Source: Paenibacillus sp. ACRRX (lineage in GTDB: Bacteria; Bacillota; Bacilli; Paenibacillales; Paenibacillaceae). Taken from it: a stretch of DNA of 64,000 bases. The position numbers were made by a program, and so were the translations under genes. The first letter of the stretch is position 1. Every line of letters starts with the position of its first letter. The stretch covers positions 223,730-287,729 of the forward strand of contig NZ_JAKRNK010000007.1 in NCBI RefSeq assembly GCF_022346885.1, given 5' to 3'. A model generated the notes under the pieces. That model had not been told where the DNA came from, ran no database searches, and saw only the letters and a program-made list of their open reading frames with translations. Below are positions 1-11,012 of this stretch, one piece after another.

Positions 1-2
1 TG

Positions 3-164
3 CGCTTAAAAACGGCAAAGAATCTGCTTTCAAACACACCTATGACGTTGCAGGAGGTGGCTGAGCAGATCGGTATGGTAGACGGCAAATACTTAAGCAA
101 ATGGTTCAAGCGCTGCTGTGGCATGACGCCTACACAATTTAGAAACGGACAAAAAGCAGAATAA
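3..164 (+). CDS. AraC-family DNA-binding domain, C-terminal fragment
   Basis: Only the last 53 codons lie in the window; the gene begins upstream. The reading frame shows the second helix-turn-helix of an AraC domain, with the typical VAEQIGMVDGKYLSKWFKR and GMTPTQFR stretches. Such domains bind DNA upstream of sugar uptake genes. It precedes a sugar-binding lipoprotein, and in Paenibacillus this position is often held by the response regulator of a two-component pair controlling a carbohydrate ABC importer. Whether a receiver domain is present cannot be seen here. Confidence 0.85.
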   Translation, partial: RLKTAKNLLSNTPMTLQEVAEQIGMVDGKYLSKWFKRCCGMTPTQFRNGQKAE

Positions 165-249
165 TACCTATCAATTTAGAAGTGGCTGCATCTCCAAACT
201 AAAGGATGGGCGGACAAAATAGCCCCAAAAAAGAAACAAATGACTGTTT

Positions 250-263
250 TGAAAACGCTTTAT
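250..263 (+). promoter_or_regulatory. cre-like element upstream of the sugar-binding protein gene
   Basis: TGAAAACGCTTTAT matches the CcpA catabolite-response consensus (TGWAANCGNTNWCA) at 12 of 14 positions. It lies about 55 bp before the lipoprotein start. LacI-family operators look similar, so the cognate regulator is an inference. Confidence 0.5.
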
Positions 264-316
264 TTCTCTTAAATTGAGGGTACGTCAACAAAAAAATCAA
301 TTAGGGGGACGTACGG

Positions 317-1594
317 ATGAGCGCAAAGTTAAAATGGATAACCGTTCTAATGGTAATGTGCACAGCGATCCTGAGCGGATGCGGCGGCGGGCAGGACAGC
401 GTGGGCTCAACAGATCAGCAAGGCGGCAAGTCAGAAAAGACGGTGCTCCGTTTTGCGACTTGGGACACAGGCGAGAGCCTCAAGGTGATGGAGAACATCG
501 CAAAAGCGTTTGAAAAAGCGAATCCGAACGTAAGGGTACAGATTGAGCCTTATGCAGACGGATTTGATCAGAAGCTGGCAGCTTCCTTTGGAGCAAGCAA
601 CCCACCGGATGTGATGCTGATGTGGGATTTTCCAACCTATTATACCAATTTAGAGCCGCTGGACGAATATATTGCTAAGGATGCCAGCTTAAAGCTCGAT
701 GACATCTACGAGAGTTTGTTTAATTATGTAAAAGTTGACGGGAAGAGCTATGGCATCCCGGCTGGCTTCTCCTCCCGCGCTGTCTACTATAACAAGAAAC
801 TCTTTGATGCAGCAGGCGTCCCGCATCCAAAAGACGGCTGGTCATGGGATGACTTCAAGGCTGCTGCTGCCAAACTGACGGATAAGTCCAAAAAGCAGTA
901 TGGTTTTGGTGTTCGTGCCGAGAATGATCCATACGATATGCAAGGTTTTGTTTGGAGTAATGGGAGCAGCTTTATTAGTGATGATGGTAAGGCGATTGAG
1001 GGTTATATGAACAGTCCGGAGACTGCACAAGCCCTGCAGATGTTCGGGGACATGGTCAAGGACGGTTCAGCGGTACTCGTAGGCGGCAAAAACCAACTGA
1101 ACGGCAACGATATCTTTAAAGCAGGCAAGTTGGCGATGTGGGAGAGCGGTGTCTGGCCGCTAGAAAGCTTTAAAGAAGCGAAAGTGGATTTTGGCACAGT
1201 TGAGATGCCTGCATTCAGCGGTAAGCCGGTGAAGGGTGTCATTGCGATGAGCGCGATCTCGGTAGCAAAGCAGTCCAAGCAGAAGGAGCTTGCTTGGGAG
1301 TTCGTGAAGTTCTTTATTTCGGAAGAGGCAGTCAAAATGAAGAGCGATGCTGATCTACCGATCCGCAAGAGCATCGTGCAGGAGAAGAAGTTCGATCAGG
1401 ATCCGCTGTATAAGCCGTTCTATACCATGCTGGAGCGTTCCGATAAGACACCTTCATTTTTGTTGAGCAAGAACTGGAAATTGGTGAATCGTCACCTGTC
1501 AACGGCCGTTGATTCTGTTATGTTGGGTCAAGAAGCACAGAAAGTATTGGATGCGGCTGTGAAGGATGCAAGCAAGTATATGGGAGAGAAGTAA
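317..1594 (+). CDS. Sugar ABC transporter substrate-binding lipoprotein
   Basis: A 425-residue extracellular solute-binding protein of family 1, which captures a sugar outside the membrane and hands it to the two permeases encoded next. Residues 1-22 form a lipoprotein signal peptide with lipobox L-S-G-C22, so the mature protein should be lipid-anchored. The body contains the FATWDTGES opening strand and the YNKKLFDAAGV and WSWDDFKAAA signatures of the family. The start follows AGGGGG with a 9-bp gap. A hairpin terminator follows the stop, so it can be transcribed at a higher level than the permeases. The substrate is probably a galactoside, judged only from the beta-galactosidase downstream. 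Confidence 0.92.
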   Translation: MSAKLKWITVLMVMCTAILSGCGGGQDSVGSTDQQGGKSEKTVLRFATWDTGESLKVMENIAKAFEKANPNVRVQIEPYADGFDQKLAASFGASNPPDVMLMWDFPTYYTNLEPLDEYIAKDASLKLDDIYESLFNYVKVDGKSYGIPAGFSSRAVYYNKKLFDAAGVPHPKDGWSWDDFKAAAAKLTDKSKKQYGFGVRAENDPYDMQGFVWSNGSSFISDDGKAIEGYMNSPETAQALQMFGDMVKDGSAVLVGGKNQLNGNDIFKAGKLAMWESGVWPLESFKEAKVDFGTVEMPAFSGKPVKGVIAMSAISVAKQSKQKELAWEFVKFFISEEAVKMKSDADLPIRKSIVQEKKFDQDPLYKPFYTMLERSDKTPSFLLSKNWKLVNRHLSTAVDSVMLGQEAQKVLDAAVKDASKYMGEK

Positions 1595-1610
1595 GTAGTC
1601 CACTCTTCGA

Positions 1611-1664
1611 AAAGGTGCTGTACCATGAGTCATCTCAGATGACAGTGGGACAGCACCTTTTTTT
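1611..1664 (+). terminator. Rho-independent terminator after the binding protein gene
   Basis: AAAGGTGCTGT pairs with ACAGCACCTTT across an inner stem-loop and is followed by a run of T. It would partly separate expression of the abundant binding protein from the permeases. Confidence 0.85.
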
Positions 1665-1885
1665 GATGTGAAAATACTTAAAGCAGAGACGGAAGGACAA
1701 TTGTTAGTTTACCGACAAATCTGCATTGCAACACAGGCTTTTGCTTGAGCAGCTAGCTGCTCTTGGACAACGGTTATATCGCACCTAACAATATGGTGAT
1801 ATCAAGCGGACAATTCGGCACCTAGGCTAAAAATATAGGCGGAAACAGGCTAACAAAGTGCCCCCTCCAGCCAGACAGACGTGTG

Positions 1886-1901
1886 TGTAAAAACGCTTAC
1901 A
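1886..1901 (+). promoter_or_regulatory. cre-like palindrome upstream of the permease gene
   Basis: TGTAAAAACGCTTACA has matching 5-bp arms (TGTAA / TTACA); read as a 14-mer from position 1888 it differs from the cre consensus at one key base. It lies about 65 bp before the first permease start, in the 370-bp gap after the terminator, where I see no coding sequence. Confidence 0.5.
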
Positions 1902-1967
1902 ATCGAAATACAATAATACACAACGGGGGACGCCCCACATCGAATAGGATGGAAAGGAACGAAGTCT

Positions 1968-2891
1968 ATGGAGAGCAAAGTAAAGAGACCGACAAGCCTA
2001 CGTTTACAAAAGACGATTCCTTATTTGTTCATTATGCCGTGGATTATCGGGTTTATCGCTTTTACACTCGGACCACTTATTTTCTCACTGATCATCAGCT
2101 TTTATGACTGGCCAATTGTAGGAGACAAGACATTTGTCGGCCTTGCCAACTTTAAAGAGATGTTTACAGATGATCCCTTGTTCTATACCTCTTTGGAAGT
2201 AACCGTGAAGTTTGCCATATTGTTTGTGCCGCTTAATATTATTATTGCACTGCTGCTGGCTATGCTGTTGAACAAAAATGTCAAAGGAAGCGGGCTGTTT
2301 CGAACGGCGTTTTATTTACCTTCCGTTATTTCAGGTGTCGCTCTGGCGATGATCTGGGCTTGGGTGTACGACGGAGAATACGGCATCTTGAACTACTTCC
2401 TGTCGCTGATAGGTATTGAAGGCCCCAATTGGCTGAACGATCCGACATGGGCACCGATTGCAATGGTCATCGCAAGCTTGTGGGGACAAGGAACGATGAT
2501 GCTTATTTTTCTGGCAGGTCTCAAAAATATTCCAAAAGATCTCTATGAAGCCTCTGCCATTGATGGGGCAGGGAAAGTGGCACAGTTTTTTAAGATTACA
2601 ATTCCCATGTTGTCGCCGACAATTCTGTTTAACTTGATTACAACGATTATATCGGCCTTCCAGCAGCTAACGCTGGCGTTGGTGTTGACGGGCGGCGGGC
2701 CACTTAACTCCACCTATTTTTACGCCATGTATATGTATGAGAACGCTTTTAAATTTTCGAAAATGGGATACGCTTCTGCCAACGCTTGGTTTATGTTCAT
2801 TGTAGTTCTACTGTTGACCATGCTGGTGTTTAAGTCATCTTCTGCGTGGGTGTACTATGAAGGAGAAATGAAAGCGGGACAGAAAGGATAA
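1968..2891 (+). CDS. Sugar ABC transporter permease, MalF/UgpA type
   Basis: A 307-residue integral membrane protein of the CUT1 binding-protein-dependent importers. About six hydrophobic segments are visible, the first around residues 20-42. The cytoplasmic EAA loop, which contacts the ATPase, reads LYEASAIDGAGKVAQFFKI (about residues 199-217) and is well conserved. It forms a heterodimer with the second permease downstream. No ATPase gene is present in the locus; in Bacillus, such importers share a housekeeping ATPase of the MsmX type, which I infer here. A GGAAAGGAAC ribosome site precedes the ATG. Confidence 0.93.
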   Translation: MESKVKRPTSLRLQKTIPYLFIMPWIIGFIAFTLGPLIFSLIISFYDWPIVGDKTFVGLANFKEMFTDDPLFYTSLEVTVKFAILFVPLNIIIALLLAMLLNKNVKGSGLFRTAFYLPSVISGVALAMIWAWVYDGEYGILNYFLSLIGIEGPNWLNDPTWAPIAMVIASLWGQGTMMLIFLAGLKNIPKDLYEASAIDGAGKVAQFFKITIPMLSPTILFNLITTIISAFQQLTLALVLTGGGPLNSTYFYAMYMYENAFKFSKMGYASANAWFMFIVVLLLTMLVFKSSSAWVYYEGEMKAGQKG

Positions 2892-3053
2892 GCTGATGCA
2901 GCTATGAGTGTAGTACTCAATTAAGTTATATAAGCTTCTTACGCCTACCAATCCCTTCCAACAAAGTTTGAATCGAAGTCGCAAGACTTGCATCTAGCTT
3001 CGACTTCTCAAGGGTCAGAGCTTGGTTGCGCACTTAATAGATGGGGTGATCTT

Positions 3054-3866
3054 ATGAAAAAAGTGCTCGTATACGCGGTGCTCGTTCTCTTTTCTTTAAT
3101 GTTCCTTGCACCGTTCTATTGGATGATTACGACGGCGATCAAGTCACCAGAAGAGCTGTACGTCTTTCCGCCGAAGTGGCTGCCATCGGTTTTTAATTTC
3201 GATAATTTTGCCAAAGCGTGGACGATTCAACCATTTAATACGTTCTTGGCCAATTCATTAATTGTAACCCTTCTATCGCTTATCGGGCAGTTAGCTTCGT
3301 CGGCGCTGGTAGCCTATGGCTTTGCCCGCTTTCGATTTAAAGGGCGGGATACGTTATTTGTAATCTTGCTTGCGTCGATGATGATTCCGTGGGAAGTGAC
3401 GATGATCCCGCTGTATATGGAATTTAACGCATTAGGCTGGATCAATACGCTGAAGCCATTAATTGTACCCGCATTTTTTGGAGCACCATTCTTTATTTTC
3501 CTGCTGCGTCAATTTATTATGACGATTCCGATTGAATTGGAAGAGGCTGCGCGTATTGACGGTGCAAATCCGCTGCAATCTTTTGTGCGTCTTATCATCC
3601 CGCTTATGGGTCCTGCGCTGATTTTGGTCGGGGTGTTCCACTTCCTGAGCAGTTGGAACGATTACTTGGGGCCGCTTATTTTCTTAAACGATCAAAGCAT
3701 GTATACCCTTACGCTTGGTCTGTCGCAGTTCCGGGGCATGTACGGTGTAGAAATGGAGTCCATAATGGCCGTCACGTTCCTGATTTGCTTGCCGCCGCTG
3801 ATTCTGTTCTTTATTGCCCAGCGCTATATTGTCGGGGGGATCGCGACCACAGGTATTAAGAGCTAG
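3054..3866 (+). CDS. Sugar ABC transporter permease, MalG/UgpE type
   Basis: A 270-residue inner-membrane permease, partner of the preceding MalF-type protein. It begins MKKVLVYAVLVLF; a longer open frame exists, but this ATG follows GGGGTGAT at proper distance and starts the usual first membrane segment. The EAA loop ELEEAARIDGANPLQSFVRL sits near residues 160-179. The 162-bp gap before it contains a short inverted repeat (GAAGTCG / CGACTTC near 2975-3010) that may stabilise or process the message. The product completes the membrane part of the importer. Confidence 0.93.
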   Translation: MKKVLVYAVLVLFSLMFLAPFYWMITTAIKSPEELYVFPPKWLPSVFNFDNFAKAWTIQPFNTFLANSLIVTLLSLIGQLASSALVAYGFARFRFKGRDTLFVILLASMMIPWEVTMIPLYMEFNALGWINTLKPLIVPAFFGAPFFIFLLRQFIMTIPIELEEAARIDGANPLQSFVRLIIPLMGPALILVGVFHFLSSWNDYLGPLIFLNDQSMYTLTLGLSQFRGMYGVEMESIMAVTFLICLPPLILFFIAQRYIVGGIATTGIKS

Positions 3867-3875
3867 GCACGGAGG

Positions 3876-3889
3876 TGTAAAGGTTTACG
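3876..3889 (+). promoter_or_regulatory. cre-like element upstream of lacZ
   Basis: TGTAAAGGTTTACG has 5-bp complementary arms (GTAAA / TTTAC) like a cre site, but the central CG of the consensus is GG. It is the third similar element in the locus, close to the permease stop and about 185 bp before lacZ. Confidence 0.4.
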
Positions 3890-3997
3890 CGGCAACGACT
3901 TAGAAATCAGGATGAACATGCACAGCATGGAGCAAAGTCGAAATGGAGCAGCTAGTCCTGACTGCTGGATAACGTCATATGATAGAAATGGAACAGC

Positions 3998-4019
3998 TTC
4001 TTTCAGTACTGTGAAAGAA
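3998..4019 (+). promoter_or_regulatory. Perfect 8-bp dyad upstream of lacZ, possible operator
   Basis: TTCTTTCA and TGAAAGAA flank a 6-bp spacer (gtactg). It lies about 55 bp before the lacZ start, where an operator or a leader hairpin would fit. No T-run follows, so it is not a terminator. The regulator is unknown. Confidence 0.4.
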
Positions 4020-4028
4020 AAATGATAA

Positions 4029-7415
<3,387 letters not shown>

Positions 7416-7433
7416 AAGAGGTGACCCGACGGA

Positions 7434-8345
7434 ATGACACGTGCTTGGATTGCGAATCTATGTTTGCTGTTGGTTGCCTTTGTTTGGGGCTCCACTTTTA
7501 TTATTGTGCAAAAGGCGGTACAGACGCTGCCGCCGCTGGCATTTAACGCTGTTCGTTTTTTGGGCGCAACGCTTTTATTTGTCATCATCATGATGATGAT
7601 GTACCGCCGTCGGAAATACAATTGGTCGCGCAAGCTGCTGCTTCATGGCAGCTTGCTGGGCTGTTGGCTGTTCGGGGCCTATGCCTTGCAGACGATTGGA
7701 CTTCTGCATACAACTACGACAAACACGGGCTTTATTACTGGTATTTCAGTTGTGCTTGTTCCGTTTGCGATGCTGCTGTTCATGCGGCAGCATCTTTCTT
7801 GGTCCACATGGGCTGCGGCAGTTATCGCCTTTATAGGATTGTATCTGCTTACGTTTAATGGCGGGGTGTTAACCTTTAACAAAGGGGATTTGCTCGTGTT
7901 TTTCTGTGCGATCTGTTTTGCACTGCAGATTGCACTGACGGGTAAATATGCTCCCGTATATGATACGCTGCCGCTTGTTATCGTACAATTGGGCACAGTG
8001 GGTGTGCTGTCTGCCGTCTTTTCGTTATTAACAGAGTCGCTTGGTTCACCTGCTGAACTGTGGACTTCGCTTACCAATTCAGATGTGCTGGTTGCGCTTG
8101 CTGTATCCATTGGCCTCTCCACTGCGTTTGCTTTCTGGGCTCAGACATGGAGTCAGCGGTATACGTCGGCGACAAGAGTGGCGATCATTTATGCCACAGA
8201 ACCCGTGTTTGCGGCCATTACAGGCGTCACATTTGCAAATGAGACACTGGGGATTTGGGCAATTGTTGGCTGTGCGCTTATTTTCGGAGGCATGATATTG
8301 GTAGAGATTCGCTGGAAGACAAAAAAATCTACGCTTTCAGCTTAG
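7434..8345 (+). CDS. EamA/DMT-family transporter
   Basis: A 303-residue protein with about ten hydrophobic segments arranged as two EamA repeats, typical of drug/metabolite exporters. The N-terminus LLLVAFVWGSTFIIVQKAV is the family hallmark. It begins 18 bp after lacZ with AGAGGTGA as ribosome site and so is likely cotranscribed with it. Members export amino acids, sugars or small metabolites; the substrate cannot be told from sequence. The unit ends at a strong hairpin terminator shared with the gene on the opposite strand. Confidence 0.9.
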   Translation: MTRAWIANLCLLLVAFVWGSTFIIVQKAVQTLPPLAFNAVRFLGATLLFVIIMMMMYRRRKYNWSRKLLLHGSLLGCWLFGAYALQTIGLLHTTTTNTGFITGISVVLVPFAMLLFMRQHLSWSTWAAAVIAFIGLYLLTFNGGVLTFNKGDLLVFFCAICFALQIALTGKYAPVYDTLPLVIVQLGTVGVLSAVFSLLTESLGSPAELWTSLTNSDVLVALAVSIGLSTAFAFWAQTWSQRYTSATRVAIIYATEPVFAAITGVTFANETLGIWAIVGCALIFGGMILVEIRWKTKKSTLSA

Positions 8346-8395
8346 CTGTTCACTTCCATGCTATCCAACAGGGGCGGATAAGAAGGACATACAAT

Positions 8396-8445
8396 AAAAA
8401 GGCTGCACCGAAGTAGATCGATCTACTTCGGTACAGCCTTTTTTG
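8396..8445. terminator. Bidirectional terminator
   Basis: A long near-perfect hairpin (CTGCACCGAAGTAGAT paired with ATCTACTTCGGTACAG) has T-runs on the 3' side of both strands. It ends the EamA gene on plus and the DUF1328 gene on minus. Confidence 0.92.
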
Positions 8446-8470
8446 TTCAGTCGTAACAATCCGTGTCAAG

Positions 8471-8635
8471 TCAGGATGTCCTTCTGCCAGTAAGCAACGA
8501 TATCACAAACAGAATCAGGAAAATAAAGAATAGTACTTTTGCGATCGAGGCTGCCGCCTCCACAATACCGAAAAATCCGAATATACCTGCCACGATTGCG
8601 ATGATAAAAAATAACAGAGCCCATCTTAACATCAT
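8471..8635 (-). CDS. DUF1328 (UPF0391) small membrane protein
   Basis: A 54-residue protein with two hydrophobic helices, beginning [20 protein letters not shown] and containing [14 protein letters not shown], the recognisable DUF1328 pattern (compare E. coli YtjA, of similar length). The open frame is longer upstream, but AAGGAGTG sits just before this ATG and the family length fits. The function of the family is not known. It converges with the EamA gene and faces the DUF948 gene divergently; the roughly 350-bp gap to that gene holds promoters but no other gene I can see. Confidence 0.85.
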   Translation of the reverse strand: MMLRWALLFFIIAIVAGIFGFFGIVEAAASIAKVLFFIFLILFVISLLTGRRTS

Positions 8636-8985
8636 ATTCACTCCTTTTTCCTCGTTAGAAAATGTCTGTTGAGTTGCTTTGGTTTGTTGCAGATTGTATA
8701 ACCGAATCAAAATCGGTTTGAAACATTCCTTTTTTATTTCAAATTTATGATTCAATAGTCTTGCTCAGGGGTATACATTGTTAGCTCTATTCCCTGTACA
8801 AACGCGACAAACGCGGATTTGTAGTCTTATGCGCTGTGAGGGGTGAGTACTGTATGGCTAATGTAGTAACATTTCGATCTATGTGCAGCAAATATGTACA
8901 TATTCATATACAATAAGAGTAAAGATCCACTATGATAGACTTCTTAGCAGACATACATATTATTTGTGGGAAGAGAGGGTGCACA

Positions 8986-9660
8986 ATGATACTGGAAATC
9001 AGTGCTTTAATCGCATCGTTGGCTTTTGTAGTCCTTGTTATATTTCTAATTCAGACGCTGGTAACAGCCAAGCGTTCATTAGACCGTGCATCGGCAACTT
9101 TGGAGGAAGTACAGCGCACGGTTGAGGCATTAAGTGGAGACTTGCAGGCGGTTGCCCGCAATGCAAATGAGATGACTGCCGGCATCCAGCAGCAGGTGAA
9201 GAAGATAGAGCCGCTCGTTGACTCCATTGAAAATATCGGTGAAGCGCTGAATGAAGTAACTGCCGTAGCTCGGCAAGTATCTGTTGGTGTAGTAAACGGT
9301 GTGCGCAAGGCAGCAACACGTTTTGACACAGATAAGCTGAAGCGTAAATCACGCGTTCAGACACCGGCAGCGGCGGACGCTGCGTCAGATGCGGTGAGGG
9401 ATGGTGACGGGGGACCCGCAGCGGCTGTCGATTTCGCGCTAGCTTCCGCAGCAGTGCAAGCTACTGCAGCAGAATCGGTACACGCTGCTCCGGAGATAGA
9501 AGCACAGATGATGATGCCAATGGCGATCGCTGAGGCTGCCGCGGCGAAGTCTGCTGCCAAGGCGGCTCCTGCGCGCGCAGCGGCTTCTTCAGAAGCCTGG
9601 AAGTCGTGGGTAGATATCGGAGTGCAGGCGTGGCAATTGTTCCGCAACAGCTCGAAATAG
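8986..9660 (+). CDS. DUF948-domain membrane-anchored protein
   Basis: A 224-residue protein with one N-terminal membrane segment (about residues 2-25) followed by a long amphipathic helical region (RASATLEEVQRTVEAL, AVARNANEMTAGIQQQV) typical of DUF948 proteins such as B. subtilis YtxG, a general stress protein. Residues after about 125 are Ala-rich and low in complexity. The chosen ATG follows AGAGAGGGTG; an in-frame ATG 18 codons earlier has no ribosome site. It lies just upstream of the sigma B control cluster, although no sigma B-type promoter was found before it. Confidence 0.8.
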   Translation: MILEISALIASLAFVVLVIFLIQTLVTAKRSLDRASATLEEVQRTVEALSGDLQAVARNANEMTAGIQQQVKKIEPLVDSIENIGEALNEVTAVARQVSVGVVNGVRKAATRFDTDKLKRKSRVQTPAAADAASDAVRDGDGGPAAAVDFALASAAVQATAAESVHAAPEIEAQMMMPMAIAEAAAAKSAAKAAPARAAASSEAWKSWVDIGVQAWQLFRNSSK

Positions 9661-9662
9661 AA

Positions 9663-9698
9663 ATAGCCGGTTATCATTAGATAGCCGGCTATGTTTTT
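9663..9698 (+). terminator. Terminator after the DUF948 gene
   Basis: ATAGCCGG and CCGGCTAT flank a loop and are followed by GTTTTTAT. Confidence 0.75.
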
Positions 9699-9845
9699 AT
9701 TAGGGATATAGTGTACGAATTAGGTTAAGGCACGCACAGATGCAGCTCATGTTGTTATTTAGTGGAATTTTTCAAATGGCATGCCCTCACCTGACTAATT
9801 TAGGTATAGTTGAGATGACGCTGCAAAGATAGGGGAGAAACGCAA

Positions 9846-11012
9846 TTGAACGTACTCGTTGTCGATGATAACCCGACGAATGTGATGCTTATACGAGAAA
9901 TATTGCGTAAAGCTGATTATACCGGCATTATGACAGTCTCTTCCGCAAGAGAGATGTATGAGGTATTGGGACTAAAGAAGTCAGGCATCAGCACAGATAC
10001 TCTAAAAGAACCGGATATCGATCTAATCTTGCTGGATATGATGATGCCGGAGATTGATGGATTGGAAGCATGCAGGCATGTTCAAACCTTTCCCTTGCTC
10101 CGTGATATTCCAATCATCATGGTTACTGCTATTGGGGACTCCAATACATTGGCGGAGGCGCTGGATGCAGGAGCGGTTGATTATGTCACCAAGCCAATAA
10201 ATCGCATTGAGCTGCTGGCACGGATTCGACTTGCTTTACGCCTGAAGAAAGAGAAGGACTGGCACAAGGAAAGAGATCGGCATATCCGGGAGGAGCTGCG
10301 CTTGGCGGCTAGTGTACAAGCCTCTGTTCTAACTGAACCGTATTCAGATGAGCAGATAGAGATACAGGCAATATACAGGCCTTCTGAAGAGCTGGCAGGC
10401 GATCTGTATGCCTGGTTTCCATTAGGAAATGGTAAATACGGCGTGCTCATTTTAGATATGATGGGCCACGGGGTATCTTCCGCACTGCTGTGTATGTTTA
10501 TTGCTTCGGCGCTCCGTAATACGGTCATGAGTGAGGAGACACCAGATGGCGTGCTGCGCAGTCTGAACAGTAAGTTTCATTACTTGCATATGAGCGACAG
10601 CTTGACGATGTATTATTTGACGGCAATATACGCCATTGTGGATACAAAGCAGCACTTGATTCAGTATGCCAATGCGGGTCATCCGCCAGGCATCGTCGTG
10701 ATGAGCGATGGTGCGGTCGTCCATCTGGAGTCTACGGGCCATCCTGTCGGTATGTTTCCTGAGTTGGAGGTAGAGTCAAAGATGATTATGTGTACGAATG
10801 AGTACCGGATGGCTCTTTATACGGATGGTCTTGTGGAGGCTGCCGGAGATGAACTGGATGATGCAATTGAGCATCTTACGGAGCTAATGAAGCAAGAGGA
10901 TTCCATTGATGCGGATGCATGGTCAGCATTGTTTGGCAACCCCTGCGCACGTGAGGATGATAAATGCATGGTATGGGTTTCTGTGCGGAGCATGGAGGGG
11001 GAAACAGCGTGA
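9846..11012 (+). CDS. rsbY: Receiver-PP2C phosphatase, RsbY-like activator of sigma B
   Basis: A 388-residue protein with an N-terminal receiver domain (phospho-acceptor Asp64 in LLDMMMPEIDG, conserved Lys in KPIN) joined to a SpoIIE/RsbU-type PP2C phosphatase domain from about residue 160. Phosphatase motifs AGDLYAWF, DMMGHGVSSALL and ALYTDGLVEA are intact. It starts with TTG 8 bp after AGGGGAG. In B. cereus, RsbY of the same layout dephosphorylates RsbV when its receiver is phosphorylated by RsbK, freeing sigma B. Its stop overlaps the start of the hybrid kinase by 4 bp, so the two are translationally coupled. Confidence 0.85.
   Translation: MNVLVVDDNPTNVMLIREILRKADYTGIMTVSSAREMYEVLGLKKSGISTDTLKEPDIDLILLDMMMPEIDGLEACRHVQTFPLLRDIPIIMVTAIGDSNTLAEALDAGAVDYVTKPINRIELLARIRLALRLKKEKDWHKERDRHIREELRLAASVQASVLTEPYSDEQIEIQAIYRPSEELAGDLYAWFPLGNGKYGVLILDMMGHGVSSALLCMFIASALRNTVMSEETPDGVLRSLNSKFHYLHMSDSLTMYYLTAIYAIVDTKQHLIQYANAGHPPGIVVMSDGAVVHLESTGHPVGMFPELEVESKMIMCTNEYRMALYTDGLVEAAGDELDDAIEHLTELMKQEDSIDADAWSALFGNPCAREDDKCMVWVSVRSMEGETA

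Noticed and set aside
8766..8773. GGGGTATA before the DUF948 gene as a sigma B -10 element
   Set aside because: No GTTT-type -35 at 12 to 15 bp upstream; the nearest one is about 50 bp away.
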